NCBI RefSeq assembly: GCF_000715075.1
Contig: NC_134087.1
Coordinates: 107,299,161 to 107,363,160, forward strand
Reading direction: 5' to 3'
DNA from: Nicotiana tabacum
Taxonomy: Eukaryota > Streptophyta > Magnoliopsida > Solanales > Solanaceae
DNA: 64,000 bases
Both the position numbers and the translations under genes were made by a program. Under the pieces are notes generated by a model. It did not search any database, was not told the DNA's origin, and saw only the letters and a list, made by a program, of their open reading frames with translations. Below are positions 1-10,548 of this stretch, in pieces; within the stretch, counting starts at the first letter, position 1; each line of letters opens with the position of its first letter.

Positions 1-395
1 AAAGTATGTAATAATATAAACGAGGATCTTGATCAAAATGTGGTGCTTGTATCTTAGTAAGAGAAGGAGAGAGAATCTTTTATCAAAAGTCTGTTCTTAT
101 CAAATGAATGTCACATGCCCCATATCATTATCTCTTTTCTATTTATATGAGGCATTTTCCTAGTAAATCCTAATAGTACAAGTGCAGAGAATATCCACTA
201 GAATATTCTCTATAACATCCTATTTCAAAAACTAGTCATTATAGCCTTATCAACAATACTTAACCTCGACCATTGTTGACATCACGACCACGAATCTCGC
301 TGCTTCCTGGTCGACCTCGACTGACGACGGCTCGAGGACTCTTTCTTTAGTGTTATCCTACCTTAAATATTTCAGGGCAGATTTTGACCCATACA
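1..395 (-). repeat. 3' LTR of element A (truncated by window edge)
   Basis: Bases 1-395 match 9604-9998 almost throughout with scattered substitutions and small indels. The LTR ends in CA at 394-395, which is the minus-strand TG start (TGTATGG). A purine-rich stretch on the minus strand just inside (about 396-420) fits a polypurine tract. The rest of the LTR lies before base 1. Confidence 0.9.
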
Positions 396-882
396 GTTAG
401 TCCTTCCACTTATTGAGGCCGGCCTTAAGCGAGCTTAATGAGCGGATACCTTTTATTGCAGTCGAAACGATTGGTCGAGGTGACTGGGTCGTGATGACAG
501 GAGCGAGCTGGCGACCTGGCCTTCTATGAGCCGCGAATTTTGGAGTTATGTTGTCCATGAATCAAAGTGACGTCATGACGTCACGCGTCATTATAACTTA
601 TTTTTTCGATGCGTCGCTTCGTTTCGGATGCATCTTTTGATTGGATCTGCCGCTTCGGTTACAGTGCCATGTAATGATGAGCCAATTTCTCGATTATGAT
701 GCTTGGATTCCGATAAATAGGGGTGTGAGGATATAATTTCATTTTTTACAAAATCCTTTGCACTGAAACCCCGCATCTTCCTCTTTCTGTTCCATTGTTG
801 TATATCCTTTCCATCTGTTCCAACGATCCTTATCATTTTTCATCCTCAGTTGTTTAATACTTTCCTCTTTTTTGTTAAGAAT

Positions 883-2581
883 ATGTCAAACATACCTTCT
901 GGACCCAGCAAGGGAATTGAGCCGGTCCCTTTAACGATTCTTCTTCCTCCTCATGCGGAGAACATTCCCGTTGCCGTTGAGGATGAGAGCTTCCCGACTA
1001 TGGAGGAGATAGTTCCTCGTAACCCCGATATCAGGTCTGATTTCTCGAAGTTGCCCGAGGTTAAATCTGAAACTTCTAAGTCGGCGATGAAAGAGGCGAA
1101 TTTACTATAGCTTAAGGAAAAATATGGCCTTCCCGATCACGTCGAGTTGATCCCTGCCGGGTGGGACGCGGTTCAATACCACCGTCCTGGGTATTGCGCC
1201 TTCTATGCATATCCCTTTCACGTTAGCTATACTCTACCCCTCCTCCCGCTAACGGAGGAATTTTGTAAATTCTATGGTGTTTGCCCAGCTCAGCTCGCGC
1301 CATACGTGTATAAGCTCATAAGGATGTTTACGAAGTTTGCGGAGTTGGCCGGGGTCAAAATCACACTTCAACACCTGATGCACTTGTTCGCCCCCAGCTT
1401 TTACAGGGGGCTGATGCTGAACCTTCGCCGCCGAGGAGGCAAATTCCTGGTGGTGAAGATGGACGACAAAGCTAAACGCCAGTTCTGGATCAACCTTTTT
1501 TTGTTAGAACTGAAGACGTGGTGGCCAACATCGACGGCTTCCCTGATGCTTGGAACTACACCCGTAAGTGCCTCATTCCCTTGCATGTAGGTACTTGATT
1601 TATTTTGCTTAGTTGTGGACTTTGACCTTTCGCTTTTCTCCTATTCATCCAAGACCTCGCCTCCTTCTTTAGTCGAGAACTTCTGTGGTTGGGTCGGTCA
1701 GTTCCTCCCTCACATTGCAGTGAGTGGCCAGGTTTCCTCAAGAGGTCCGGGCCGGCTCCCCTCTCGATTGGTAAATTACTCATTTTGTTGGAGTCTTGGC
1801 TCTTTTTTTTTTGTTTACCTTGCTGAATTTCTCTTTTTCTTGTGCTTTTCTTAGGATCGGCCAGAGGTCCTTCGAGGAGGGTAAGGGCTCCCACCCTTTC
1901 ATTTCGAAAAAGAAAAGTGGTTGAACCTTCGGCTTTCGCCCTACCTACGATGGTAGATGGATCTATTCGCACCTCAACCCATCCTGCTCCCACGCCTAGT
2001 TTCATTCCTTCTACGGCCGTGGAGACCGCGGAGACTTCGTCCTCCCCCTACGTCATCTTATAGACGAAGACAACGAGTATATTTCGAGCCAGAGGGACTT
2101 GATGTCGCACAATAGGAGGTATGTAAATGTTGGTAGCGGGGTCACTCGGGCCGTTGACTTAATGGCGGGTGATTTCTCCTTGCACGAGATGACAATCATA
2201 GTTATTAGGGAAGACGTCGAGCTGGAATCCAGGTCCCAGAGGTTAGAGGCTGACGAAGTGGGTATGCCTTTGGTGGTTGCCGGAGTGGAGAGATCCGTTG
2301 ATGATGTCTCTGGGACTTCGAGGCGGGAGGAGGCATTGATGTCTCAGCCGACCTCGGATGCTTCTTTGTCGGCCGACGAGAGGGGAAAACATGTTGCTCA
2401 TGATGCTGATGACTCGAGGTCTGACGTCGATACAGTCGGCCTAAAAATGATGGATGGGGGTTTTACCCAACTCGAGATGAGATTAGAGGGGTCTACAAGG
2501 ATCATTGTGGTTCCTATGGACCGCGACTTGCTGAAAAACACGGAAGACGTAGTCCTTGCCCTCAGCCCTCTCTACTCCTAA
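883..2581 (+). pseudogene. Antisense accessory gene of element A (Transposase_28-like)
   Basis: It lies on the strand opposite to gag-pol, between integrase and the 3' LTR. Translation from ATG 883 is open apart from one TAG at 1108-1110, and the same frame continues to 1563. The 1147-1560 part, with a YAYPF motif, resembles the family annotated as 'putative gypsy type transposon' (PF04195), from memory of that family. GTAAGT at 1564 looks like a splice donor. Exon 2 is about 1654-1770 with donor GTAAAT, and exon 3 starts at 1855 after TTTCTTAG. Exon 3 is frameshifted near 2063-2099, and an acidic, Ser/Asp-rich frame runs to 2581. The coiled-coil exon seen in element B's copy is not visible here. 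Function is unknown; such extra ORFs are known in Tat-lineage elements. Confidence 0.7.
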
Positions 2582-2782
2582 ATTGAGGGTAAGACCCTTA
2601 GAGAACTGGATGACGTCACCTTAGAGCATAGTTGGTCTCGCTCTTCGGGTGAGTGCATAGTTTTTTGTCCTTTTCTTTTTTGCCTTTGTTGACAGGGGCA
2701 TTTTCGTGTCTACCTTACTTTTTTTTGCATACTATGATTTTGGAAATTGAAAGCGCCCATAGGGAGGAGAAGCGTAGGAAAA

Positions 2783-3083
2783 TAACTTTAATTATGGTCG
2801 AGGTCCGATAGGTATTAGTTCGACGGAGGTCGAACATAACCTAACTTTAATTATAGTCGAGGGTTGGTAGGTGTTAGTTCGAGCGAGGTCGAACATAACC
2901 TAACTTTAATTATGGCCAAGGTCCAGTAGGTGTAGTTCGAACAAGGTTGAACATAACCTGAATTAATTATGGTCGAGGGCCAGTAGATGTTAGTTTGAGC
3001 GAGGTCAAACTTAACATAACTTTAATTATGGCCGAGGGCCGATAGGTGTTAGTTCGAGCGAGGTTGAACATAACCTAACTTTA
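2783..3083. repeat. Tandem repeat, about 59 bp x 5
   Basis: Five head-to-tail degenerate units begin with AACTTTAATTATGG and contain GTTCGAGCGAGGTCGAACAT; starts are near 2784, 2843, 2902, 2960 and 3019. Inside each unit GTTCGA and TCGAAC form a small dyad. The array lies in the non-coding tail of element A, between integrase and the accessory gene. Confidence 0.85.
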
Positions 3084-3464
3084 GGAGAAATGTGATGGTA
3101 AGTGTAAAATTTATTTCCTTGATATTGTTGCATTTGTTACATACTTGGAGAAATTTACAGACTTTGGGTGTTGGCTGGCATTTCAGTCCTAGTCCCGGTC
3201 TATCTAGTCCCTTGTCGATCTGGAGTGTAGTGAGAGGTCGAGCGATGAAATAGTAACTAGAGTTTAGCCTTCGCGTACTTCGACTTGGAGTGCTCCCTTC
3301 ATCGCCTTGTTAAAAACCTCCTTGAGAAAACCCAATCGGGACAAAACTCAAGTGAGGGAAAAAAGAGTACGACTTGGGGGTCACTCTTTCCTTTAAAAAT
3401 TGAAGTACTTGAGGTGGCTAATATTCCAGTTGTTTGGTAGCAACTTTCTTTCCATTGTTTCTAG

Positions 3465-4600
3465 TTAAAATGATCCTTTATTTTCTTTTGCTGTGATTTT
3501 GTACGGCCCGTCCCAATTTGTTCCCAGCTTACCTTCCCTAGGATCTTTGCTTGCTTGGGTTTTAGCTTTCAATACATAGTCTTTGATTTTGAGCGGCCTG
3601 ACCTTTGTTTTCTTGTTATAATAACGTTCTACTTGCTGTTTCTGGGTGATCATTCTTATATTAGCCATGTCTCTTCGTTCGTCGAGTTCCTGTCTTTGGC
3701 CATCATTGTTGTTTGTGTCACTCTTATGGGAATACCTTAGTCTGGGCTCTTCGACCTCGACTGTTATTACCGCCTCAGTCCCATATACCAAAGAGTAGGG
3801 TGTCTCTCCTATGCTCGTTTTCAGAGTTGCTCGGTAAGCCCACAATACTTCGGATAATATTTTTGGTCATAGTCCCTTGGCGTCTTTAAGCATTTTCTTC
3901 ATGATGTTCAGTATTGACTTGTTAGAGGACTCTTCTTGTCTGTTGCTTGTAGGGTGTTATGGTGTCGAGAGTATCATTTTGATATACCATTTCTCAAAGA
4001 ACTCGGTGATTTTCTTTCCGTGAATTAGGGTCCGTTGTCGCAATTGATCTCTTGGGAAGGCCGAACTGGCATATGATGTTCCTCCATATAAAGGTGATTA
4101 CTTCCTGTTCCCGTATTTAGGCGAATGCTCTTGCTTCCACCCACTTAGAAAAGTAGTCAGTTAAAACCAAAAGGAATCGTACGTTACCTCGTCCTATCAG
4201 GAGGGGGCCCACGATGTCCATTCTCCATTTGATGAACGACCAAGGTGAGGTGACCGAGTGGAGGTGATCACCCACCTGGTGAATCATTAGGGCAAACTTT
4301 TAGCATTGTTCGCATCTTTTGACGAAGTCCGCGACCTCCATTTTCAAGGTGGGCCAGTAGTATCCTGCCCGTATGAGGCATCTGACCAGAGCCCGATTGC
4401 CGGAGTGAGCTCTACAATGGCCCTTATAGACTTCTTCAAGGATGTGTTGGGTTTGGTTTGGGCCCAAGCATTTTTCTAAAAGGCCACCATAAGTTCTCTT
4501 ATATAGGACGTAGTGGATGATACTGTATCTGGCCGCTTGCATTCTCAGTTTCTTGGCCTCTTTTTTATCATCTGGGAGTATGCCATCCTGCAAGTATGTA
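3465..4600 (-). pseudogene. Integrase region of element A pol (broken)
   Basis: On the minus strand, 4300-4593 encodes the N-terminal zinc-binding part: H near HCRAHSG, then CEQC, with the GYYWPTL motif. The catalytic core (about 3850-4290) is legible only in pieces across frames. The C-terminal part (3465-3845) is open, from the WAYRATLKTSIGETPYSLVYG stretch to the NWDGPYKI motif. Integrase would join the element's cDNA to chromosomal DNA; this copy has several frame breaks and cannot be functional. Confidence 0.85.
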
Positions 4601-4869
4601 ATAATACGATTGCGCCAATCCCCAGTTAAGGGTTCTTACCTCATACTTAGTCTAGCGACGAGTTGAGGAGGTGGACCATGCTTTTGTCTCCGATTATAAT
4701 GCTTTTGGTAGTTGTAGCTAGCTTAGCGAGGCTATTTGCCTCAGCGTTTTATGCCCATAGAATTTGGTCGAGCTGACATTCTTTGAGCTAGGATAGCAGT
4801 TTGTAGATTTCAGTCTGATATTTATGTATTCTTTGTTCCTTGATTTGGAAAGTCCCAGTGACTTGGTTG

Positions 4870-5553
4870 ACAACGAGTTAGGAATCGTAGCTTAGTTTTA
4901 ACCATTTTGCCCCATACTTGAGTGCTAGCCTCAAACTTGCAATTATGGCCTCATACCCGGCCTCGTTGTCAGTCATATCCGGGCACCTTATGGACTGGAG
5001 AATTACTTTGTTGGCTGGGACTTTGAGTACAAGTCCCAGTCCGGACCCTAACATGTTGGAAGCCCCATCGATGTACAGGACCAGAGGTCTTATGTTTGGG
5101 GGAAGTATGGGTGGCTTCTCTTTCAACTTCGAGCGTTACTTTTGCGATAAAGTCGGCGACGAAGTCAGCGAGCACTTATGACTTTATCACCGTTCGCGGC
5201 TGGTACGTGATATCGTGCTCACTCAGATCGATGGCCCATTTGGCCAGCCTTCCCGATAGCTGGGGTTTATGCAAAATGCTTCTTAGCGGGAAACTCATGA
5301 CGACCGAGATGGGTGGCATTGTAAATACGGTCTAAGCTTTCCCGTCAGCTTTGACTAAGGCCAGGGCAAGTTTTTCGAGGTGAGGGTACCTCGTCTTAGC
5401 GTCGACTAATGTTTTACTAATATAATAGATGGGGGATTGTGTACTTTTATTTTCTCGAATCAGGACTGCGCTCACAACTACATCGGATATGGCAAGGTAA
5501 ATGAGGAGTCGTTCCTGTGGCTCTAATTTTGAAAGCAATGGTGGCGACGACAA
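4870..5553 (-). pseudogene. RNase H region of element A pol (broken)
   Basis: Two pieces in different frames. 5332-5553 encodes the RT-linked RNase H start (YLAISD, IYYISKTL, RYPHLEKLALALV). 4878-5126 encodes a second RNase H-like domain (LYIDGASNMLGSGLGLVL, DNEAGYEA). A double RNase H arrangement is typical of Tat-lineage pol. The frame break between the pieces shows decay. Confidence 0.85.
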
Positions 5554-5559
5554 GTATGC

Positions 5560-6400
5560 TTTTAATTCTTTTAGGTCTTGGACACACTCGGAAGTCCATT
5601 GGAAGTCGTTCCTTCTTAAGTACGCCGAAGAACTTGTACACCTATCCGATGATTGTGAAATGATCCTTAATAGGCAGCGATATGACCAGTTAACCTTTGA
5701 ACTAGCTTTTTGATGGTCAAGTGTTTCGGTATCCCCTTGATGGCTTTGATTTGATCAGGATAGACCTCGATTCATTGTTGTGATACCAGGAACCTAAAAC
5801 GTTTCTTGAGGCCACGCTGAACGCACTTTTTTCGGGGTTAGGTTTCATTCCATATCGTCTGAGTATGTCGAAGGTTTCTCTTAGATGGCCGGTGTGATCT
5901 TCTTTCCTTTTGGACTTGACCAACATGTCGTGTATATAGGCTTCCATCGTTTTGCTGAGCTGGTCCTTGAATATCCTACTCACCAACCTTTAATAAGTTG
6001 CCTCTACATTGTTTAGCCCGAAGGGCATGACCCTGTAGCAGTACGTCCCCTAATGGGTGATGAATGTGGTTTTTCATGATTCTCTTCTTCCATGAGGATT
6101 TGATTATAGCCTAAATACGCGTCCAAGAAGCTCAGTAATTCATGACCGGCCATTGCGTCGATGAGTTAGTCGGTATGGGGTAACGGAAACGAATCCTTGG
6201 GGAATGCTTTGTTCAAATCTATGAAATCAATGCACACATGTCATTTTCCATTCTTCTTTTTCACCATGACCACTGGGGTACTTCGTCTCCCTGATGGAGC
6301 CATTTTCTAACAGTTTTTTAAATCTCTTCACGTATCGCATCATTAATTGCGGAGTCAAACTTAAGCCTGACCTGTCCTACTAGGGGTGGAATGAATCGAC
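5560..6400 (-). pseudogene. Reverse transcriptase region of element A (active site altered)
   Basis: Minus-strand pieces include the FLDAYLGYNQI motif near 6110 and the open stretch 5717-5986. The catalytic YIDDM box reads YIHDM there, so one of the paired aspartates is lost. The KPNPEKSAF motif follows. Several stops and shifts separate the pieces. RT copies element RNA into DNA; with the aspartate replaced this copy should be inactive. Confidence 0.85.
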
Positions 6401-6838
6401 GTTCAGTTTGTCCGTGGCAATTTCCTTTGGGATACCTAGCATATCTGCATGGTTGAAAGCAAACAAATCTGCGTTAGCTGCTAAGAATTGACGGAATTTA
6501 CTTGGGTCCTGGAGGTTGCAACCGATATATGCCTTTTTGCTGTGGTCGTTGGAGTCTAATTGAACATGGTCGAGGTCTTTTATGGTCGACCTTGTGGCTT
6601 CGACTACATCGGGATCTTTGATACCTTCTCCAACCTCGTCATGCCCCGACCTCGATCCTACTTATTGCTATACCTCTTTTTCTTTGTCCTTCCTTTGTTG
6701 GGAGGTTGTGTTGTCTAAAGCAATGCGGTAGCATTCTCGGGATGTACGGTGTTGTCCTCATATGCTGAATATCCCCCATGGAGTTGGAAATTTGATGACT
6801 TGGTATAAGCTGGAGGGGATGACCTTCATGGGGTATAT

Positions 6839-7330
6839 CTATGGTCGTCCCACTATGGCGTTGTAGGTGGTGTCTTGTTCCATGATGTGGAATGTTGTTT
6901 CCAGAGTTACGCTGCCGGCCAAAACGGGGAGAGTAATTTCTCTGGATGTTCGTTCAATTGTATTGTTAAAACCAGTTAGCGTGATGCAGTGCAACATTAT
7001 CGTATCCTCGAGTTTCACTTGGGTAAGTACTCGGGGATGGATGATGCATGCGCCACTTCCATCATAAGTCATAATACATTTGAAATCAGTATCCAAAATT
7101 CACAGAGTAATAACAAGAGTGTCATGATAAGGGAAGACCAATCCGTCGATATCTGACTTGTCGAAGATGATACGTTCTTTGAGTTTGTCGTACCGTTCGC
7201 AGGTGATGGATTGATTGAGTTTGTGTGTGGTGGTGAACTTCACGCTATTGATGGAGGCGTCGTATCCGATGATCATGTAGATGGTATGAGCTGGTGAGGG
7301 TGGTTTAGGTGGCCCTTGATGTTCGCGCCC
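6839..7330 (-). pseudogene. Aspartic protease region of element A
   Basis: Frame 6839-7096 (minus) shows a YDGSGA stretch where a retropepsin D-S/T-G-S/A is expected, then ITLPVLAG and, at the C-terminus, YNAIVGRP, which is the usual end of the Tat protease domain. The domain lies between gag and RT as expected. The D-G-S order suggests a damaged active site. Confidence 0.75.
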
Positions 7331-7399
7331 TCTAGCAAAGTTATTTCTTCCCTTGTTGCTTAGTATCTCTTTAAGATGTCCTTAACGTAGCATATTCAT

Positions 7400-8914
7400 G
7401 GACTCCTGCCTTAGGGCGATGCAATATTCCATTTTGTGCCCTCATTCTTGGTGGAACTCACAGAGGGCGGCGGACTTTCTGGTATTGGGGTCTAATCTTA
7501 TCTTCGGTGGCTATTTCAATTTTGGTCCGAGATTCTCTAGGGCGTAGACTATCTCTATGGATGACACACAAAAATTGTGAGTAGAAAGTAGAGGAGGCAT
7601 ACCTTGGTTGCCCCGATGAGTTACCGTCCTCGGTCTAGAATGACCTTCTTTGTAATGAGGAGAGGAGGCAACGACTGTCCTGATATATGGTTGGTGTCGT
7701 TACCTATTAGGCCATGGGACCAGGTGATCTTCTCTGGCATTGATTTTCGATCCTTTCTTGACTCCGCTTATTCTGAGGTTAGCCGATGGGTTGGCCCGTT
7801 GAGGTCGTCCTCATCTGCATGGAATTCGGCACAATAAGCATTGTGGATCTCATCCCAAGTGGTTGGGGGATACTTTATCAACCGGCTTAACAGTTTCCTC
7901 GTTGCTCTTGAATCATCCCTGCTCAACCTATTCTGAAAGGCTGCGACTGCAATCCCTTCGGACACGTTTAGAAAAGTCATTCGTACTCGATTGAACCGGG
8001 AGGGAAAGTCCCTCAATCCCTCTCCTAGAGATTACTTAATGGCAAGTATGTCATTCACCCTGGCCTTAGCCTTTTTTGCTCAGGTGTGGGCCATTACGAA
8101 CTTGTCGGCCATTTCTTCAAAGGTTTCGATGGAGTGTGTTGGTAGTTGCGAATACCATGTTAATGCTTCTCCAATGAGGGTTTTGTCAAACTTTTTCAGC
8201 AAAATGAAAGACACATGTTCCTTGGCGAGGTCGTTGCCTTTTACGGCGGTGATGTAATTTGTCACATGATCTTCGGGGGCGGTTGTGCCGTCATATATAC
8301 TGAGGTAGGGCGGCATTTTAAAGGTTTTTAGTATAGCATGTGGGACTGCATCATCACTGTACGGCTGTTCGACGAACCGGCCAGTGTCTCTCTTTAGCAA
8401 CAGCTTGGGAGCGCCCGGTATTTTATCGATCCTTTCCTGGTGTTCTTTCATTGATCTCGGAGTGCCTTATTCTCATTCTCCATTTCCTCCATCTTTTTCA
8501 AAATGGTTGTGAAGCGTTGTCACGTGCACTATTAATAACATTGTGAGTAATACTTGTCGATAGAGGAGGGAGTTGGTAGCACTGCTCGTCTGCTAGTTGT
8601 ATAGTGCAAGTCCTTGTATTTTCTGCAGTTGTGTCCCGGCAGGCTTGCTGAGGACGCTGGTTAGATTGTTAGTTAGCCATGCTTCGAGGAGCTTTTTTTA
8701 CAGTTGGGGGTGTCTCCTCCCCCATAGATGTGGAGGCTTCTTTGCCAAGAGATTTTGTGATGTTGTGGTGGGGAGGCGGAGACCCATCTCGCTTAGGGGA
8801 GGCATTGGGCGTTGCGTCTTCGCTTGCCGTTTCACAGCTTGCGTTGATGACATTCATGAGGTTAGCTAAGAGGTCCCCTATTATTCTCGTTATTTATTCT
8901 TAGTTACCTGCCAT
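7400..8914 (-). pseudogene. gag of element A (broken)
   Basis: The likely ATG is at 8914-8912 on the minus strand, just inside the PBS. Frame 8080-8451 encodes the retrotransposon gag core (YDGTTAPEDHVTNYITAVKGNDL, then ALTWYSQLP), and 7768-8016 continues it. A CX2H...GHX4C zinc-knuckle-like stretch lies near 7420-7480. Stops early in the frame (about 8900) and between the pieces make it a pseudogene. Confidence 0.8.
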
Positions 8915-9023
8915 GTTGGGATTTGTACATACAAAAGAAAGGAGATCTTGTTTTTGTTTTTTTTACGTTAGTGACCGTGTTAGCTGTAGATCCAGAAGAA
9001 AATAAAAACTTAACAAGAAATCC

Positions 9024-9038
9024 CCCCAGATGGCACCA
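9024..9038 (-). other. Primer-binding site of element A
   Basis: Minus-strand TGGTGCCATCTGGGG lies seven bases inside the 5' LTR; it starts with TGG, the complement of a tRNA CCA end. I do not assign the tRNA. Confidence 0.65.
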
Positions 9039-9040
9039 AA

Positions 9041-9517
9041 TTATTTGACCTAAAAACATAAATCTTGGTTCAAATAATTAGTTTCAATTAAACATTGGTT
9101 AGTCTTAGTTAAGAATAATATTTCTATATGTGAGTTCCGAAATCGTGACTAATATCAAATAGATCTGGTGGTAGATTGATGGCAGTGTGCGATAACTATC
9201 CCAAAAAATATGAGCAATAATAGAGCATTTAATAGCAATAATTGACATTTAAATTAGGAGTGATTCACCCAATAAATTATTTGATCCAAAAACGTAAATC
9301 TTAGTTCAAATAATTAATTTCAGTTAAACATTGGATAATCTTAGTTAAGAATGATATTTCTATATGTGGGTTCCAAAAACGTGGCCAATATCAAATAAAT
9401 CTGGTGGTAGATTAATGGCAACGTGCAATAACTATTCCAAAAATATGAGCAATAATAGAGCATTTAATAGCAATAAATGGCATTTAAGTAAATAGGAGGA
9501 GTGATTCACCCAATAAA
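9041..9517. repeat. Tandem duplication inside the LTR, unit about 236-241 bp
   Basis: 9041-9276 and 9277-9517 are two copies, both starting TTATTTGA and ending CACCCAATAAA, with scattered substitutions. The first copy begins five bases outside the LTR edge, so the LTR terminus is part of the unit. Confidence 0.85.
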
Positions 9518-9998
9518 TGATGAACTAGATGGTTGTTCCCCCTGGCAATGATAAGTGACAGACAAATCCTAGAATATTCGAATTATTCTCGGATCTGATA
9601 GGAAAATATGGAATAATATGAACGAGGATCTTGATGAAAAAGTAGTGTTTGTCTCTTAGTAAGAGAGATAGAGAGAATCTTTTATCAAAAGTCTGTTCTT
9701 ATCAAATGAATGTCACATGCTCTATATCATTATCTCCTTTTCTATTTATATGAGGGATTTTCCTAGTACACTCTAATAGTACAAGTGCAGAGAATATCCA
9801 CTAGAATATTCTCTATAATATCATATTTCAAAAACTAGTCGCTACAGCCTTATCAATAATACTCGACCTCGACTATTGTTGACAGCACAACCACGAATCT
9901 CGCTGCTTCCTGGTCGACCTCGACTGACGACGGCTCGAGGACTCTTTCTTTAGTATTATCCTACCTTAAATATTCCAGGACAAATTTTGATCCATACA
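9046..9998 (-). repeat. 5' LTR of element A (953 bp)
   Basis: The boundaries are TG at 9046 and CA at 9998. The 3' LTR match (1-395) covers its right part. The PBS lies directly inside 9046. Its left half holds an internal tandem duplication (separate entry). Confidence 0.85.
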
Positions 9999-10548
9999 GA
10001 TATGTATTCTTACTTTAATTTTTAACTGTTAAGATTAAATTGCTTAATTTGGTATAAACACGAGATGTTTGGTAAGTATTTTCCATATCATCACTGAGCT
10101 TGCATCTAAAACACATTCATTTTGGTTTGGGGGTTGTTGTTTAAAGTATTTAAACCAGTAAGTAATTTCTCCTATCAATTTCAAGACGATCGTGAATATG
10201 GCCCTTCGGTGAATAGCTAATTTTGATTCATATAGGATGTGTAGAATTGATTCATGGAAAAGCTTTGCACTATCTCAAAACAATTAAAGGACAGTGGAGG
10301 CTTGATCTACAAGTTTAGAATCACCAAGTTCAAAAAACTTGCATCGCAAATAAAAAGATATTTATATAGATATCATCCATGCAAAACATAGCTCTCTTCA
10401 GACTTCAAATAATAAAAAGTTACAGCGCAACAACCCATTGGACTGTGCCAAAATGTATAGATTAATTTATTAATACTCTATTATCAAAACATGCGATCCA
10501 ATGCTCGAAATAAAGAGCCAGCAACTTACTAGATCCGCAGTTGCTCCT
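9999..10548. other. Spacer between element A and the glucanase locus
   Basis: AT-rich sequence with no open frame or repeat I recognise. It includes the 3' flank of the minus-strand glucanase gene; no clear polyadenylation signal was identified. Confidence 0.5.

Larger units (their letters stand above)
1..9998 (-). mobile_element. Element A: Tat-like Ty3/gypsy LTR retrotransposon
   Basis: Read on the minus strand the order is LTR, primer-binding site, gag, protease, RT, RNase H, integrase, a long non-pol tail and the 3' LTR. This is the Ty3/gypsy order. The gag and pol wording, the CX2H...GHX4C knuckle and an antisense accessory gene past integrase fit the Tat lineage. The 3' LTR runs off the window at base 1. 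The five bases after the right LTR (9999-10003, GATAT) should be the target duplication, but the other copy lies outside. The coding region is full of stops and frameshifts, so the element is defective. Confidence 0.9.

Noticed and set aside
1721..1770. Exon 2 of the accessory gene of A starting after the CAG at 1718-1720
   Set aside because: A start at about 1654 gives length and wording closer to exon 2 of element B; the later site is kept only as an alternative.
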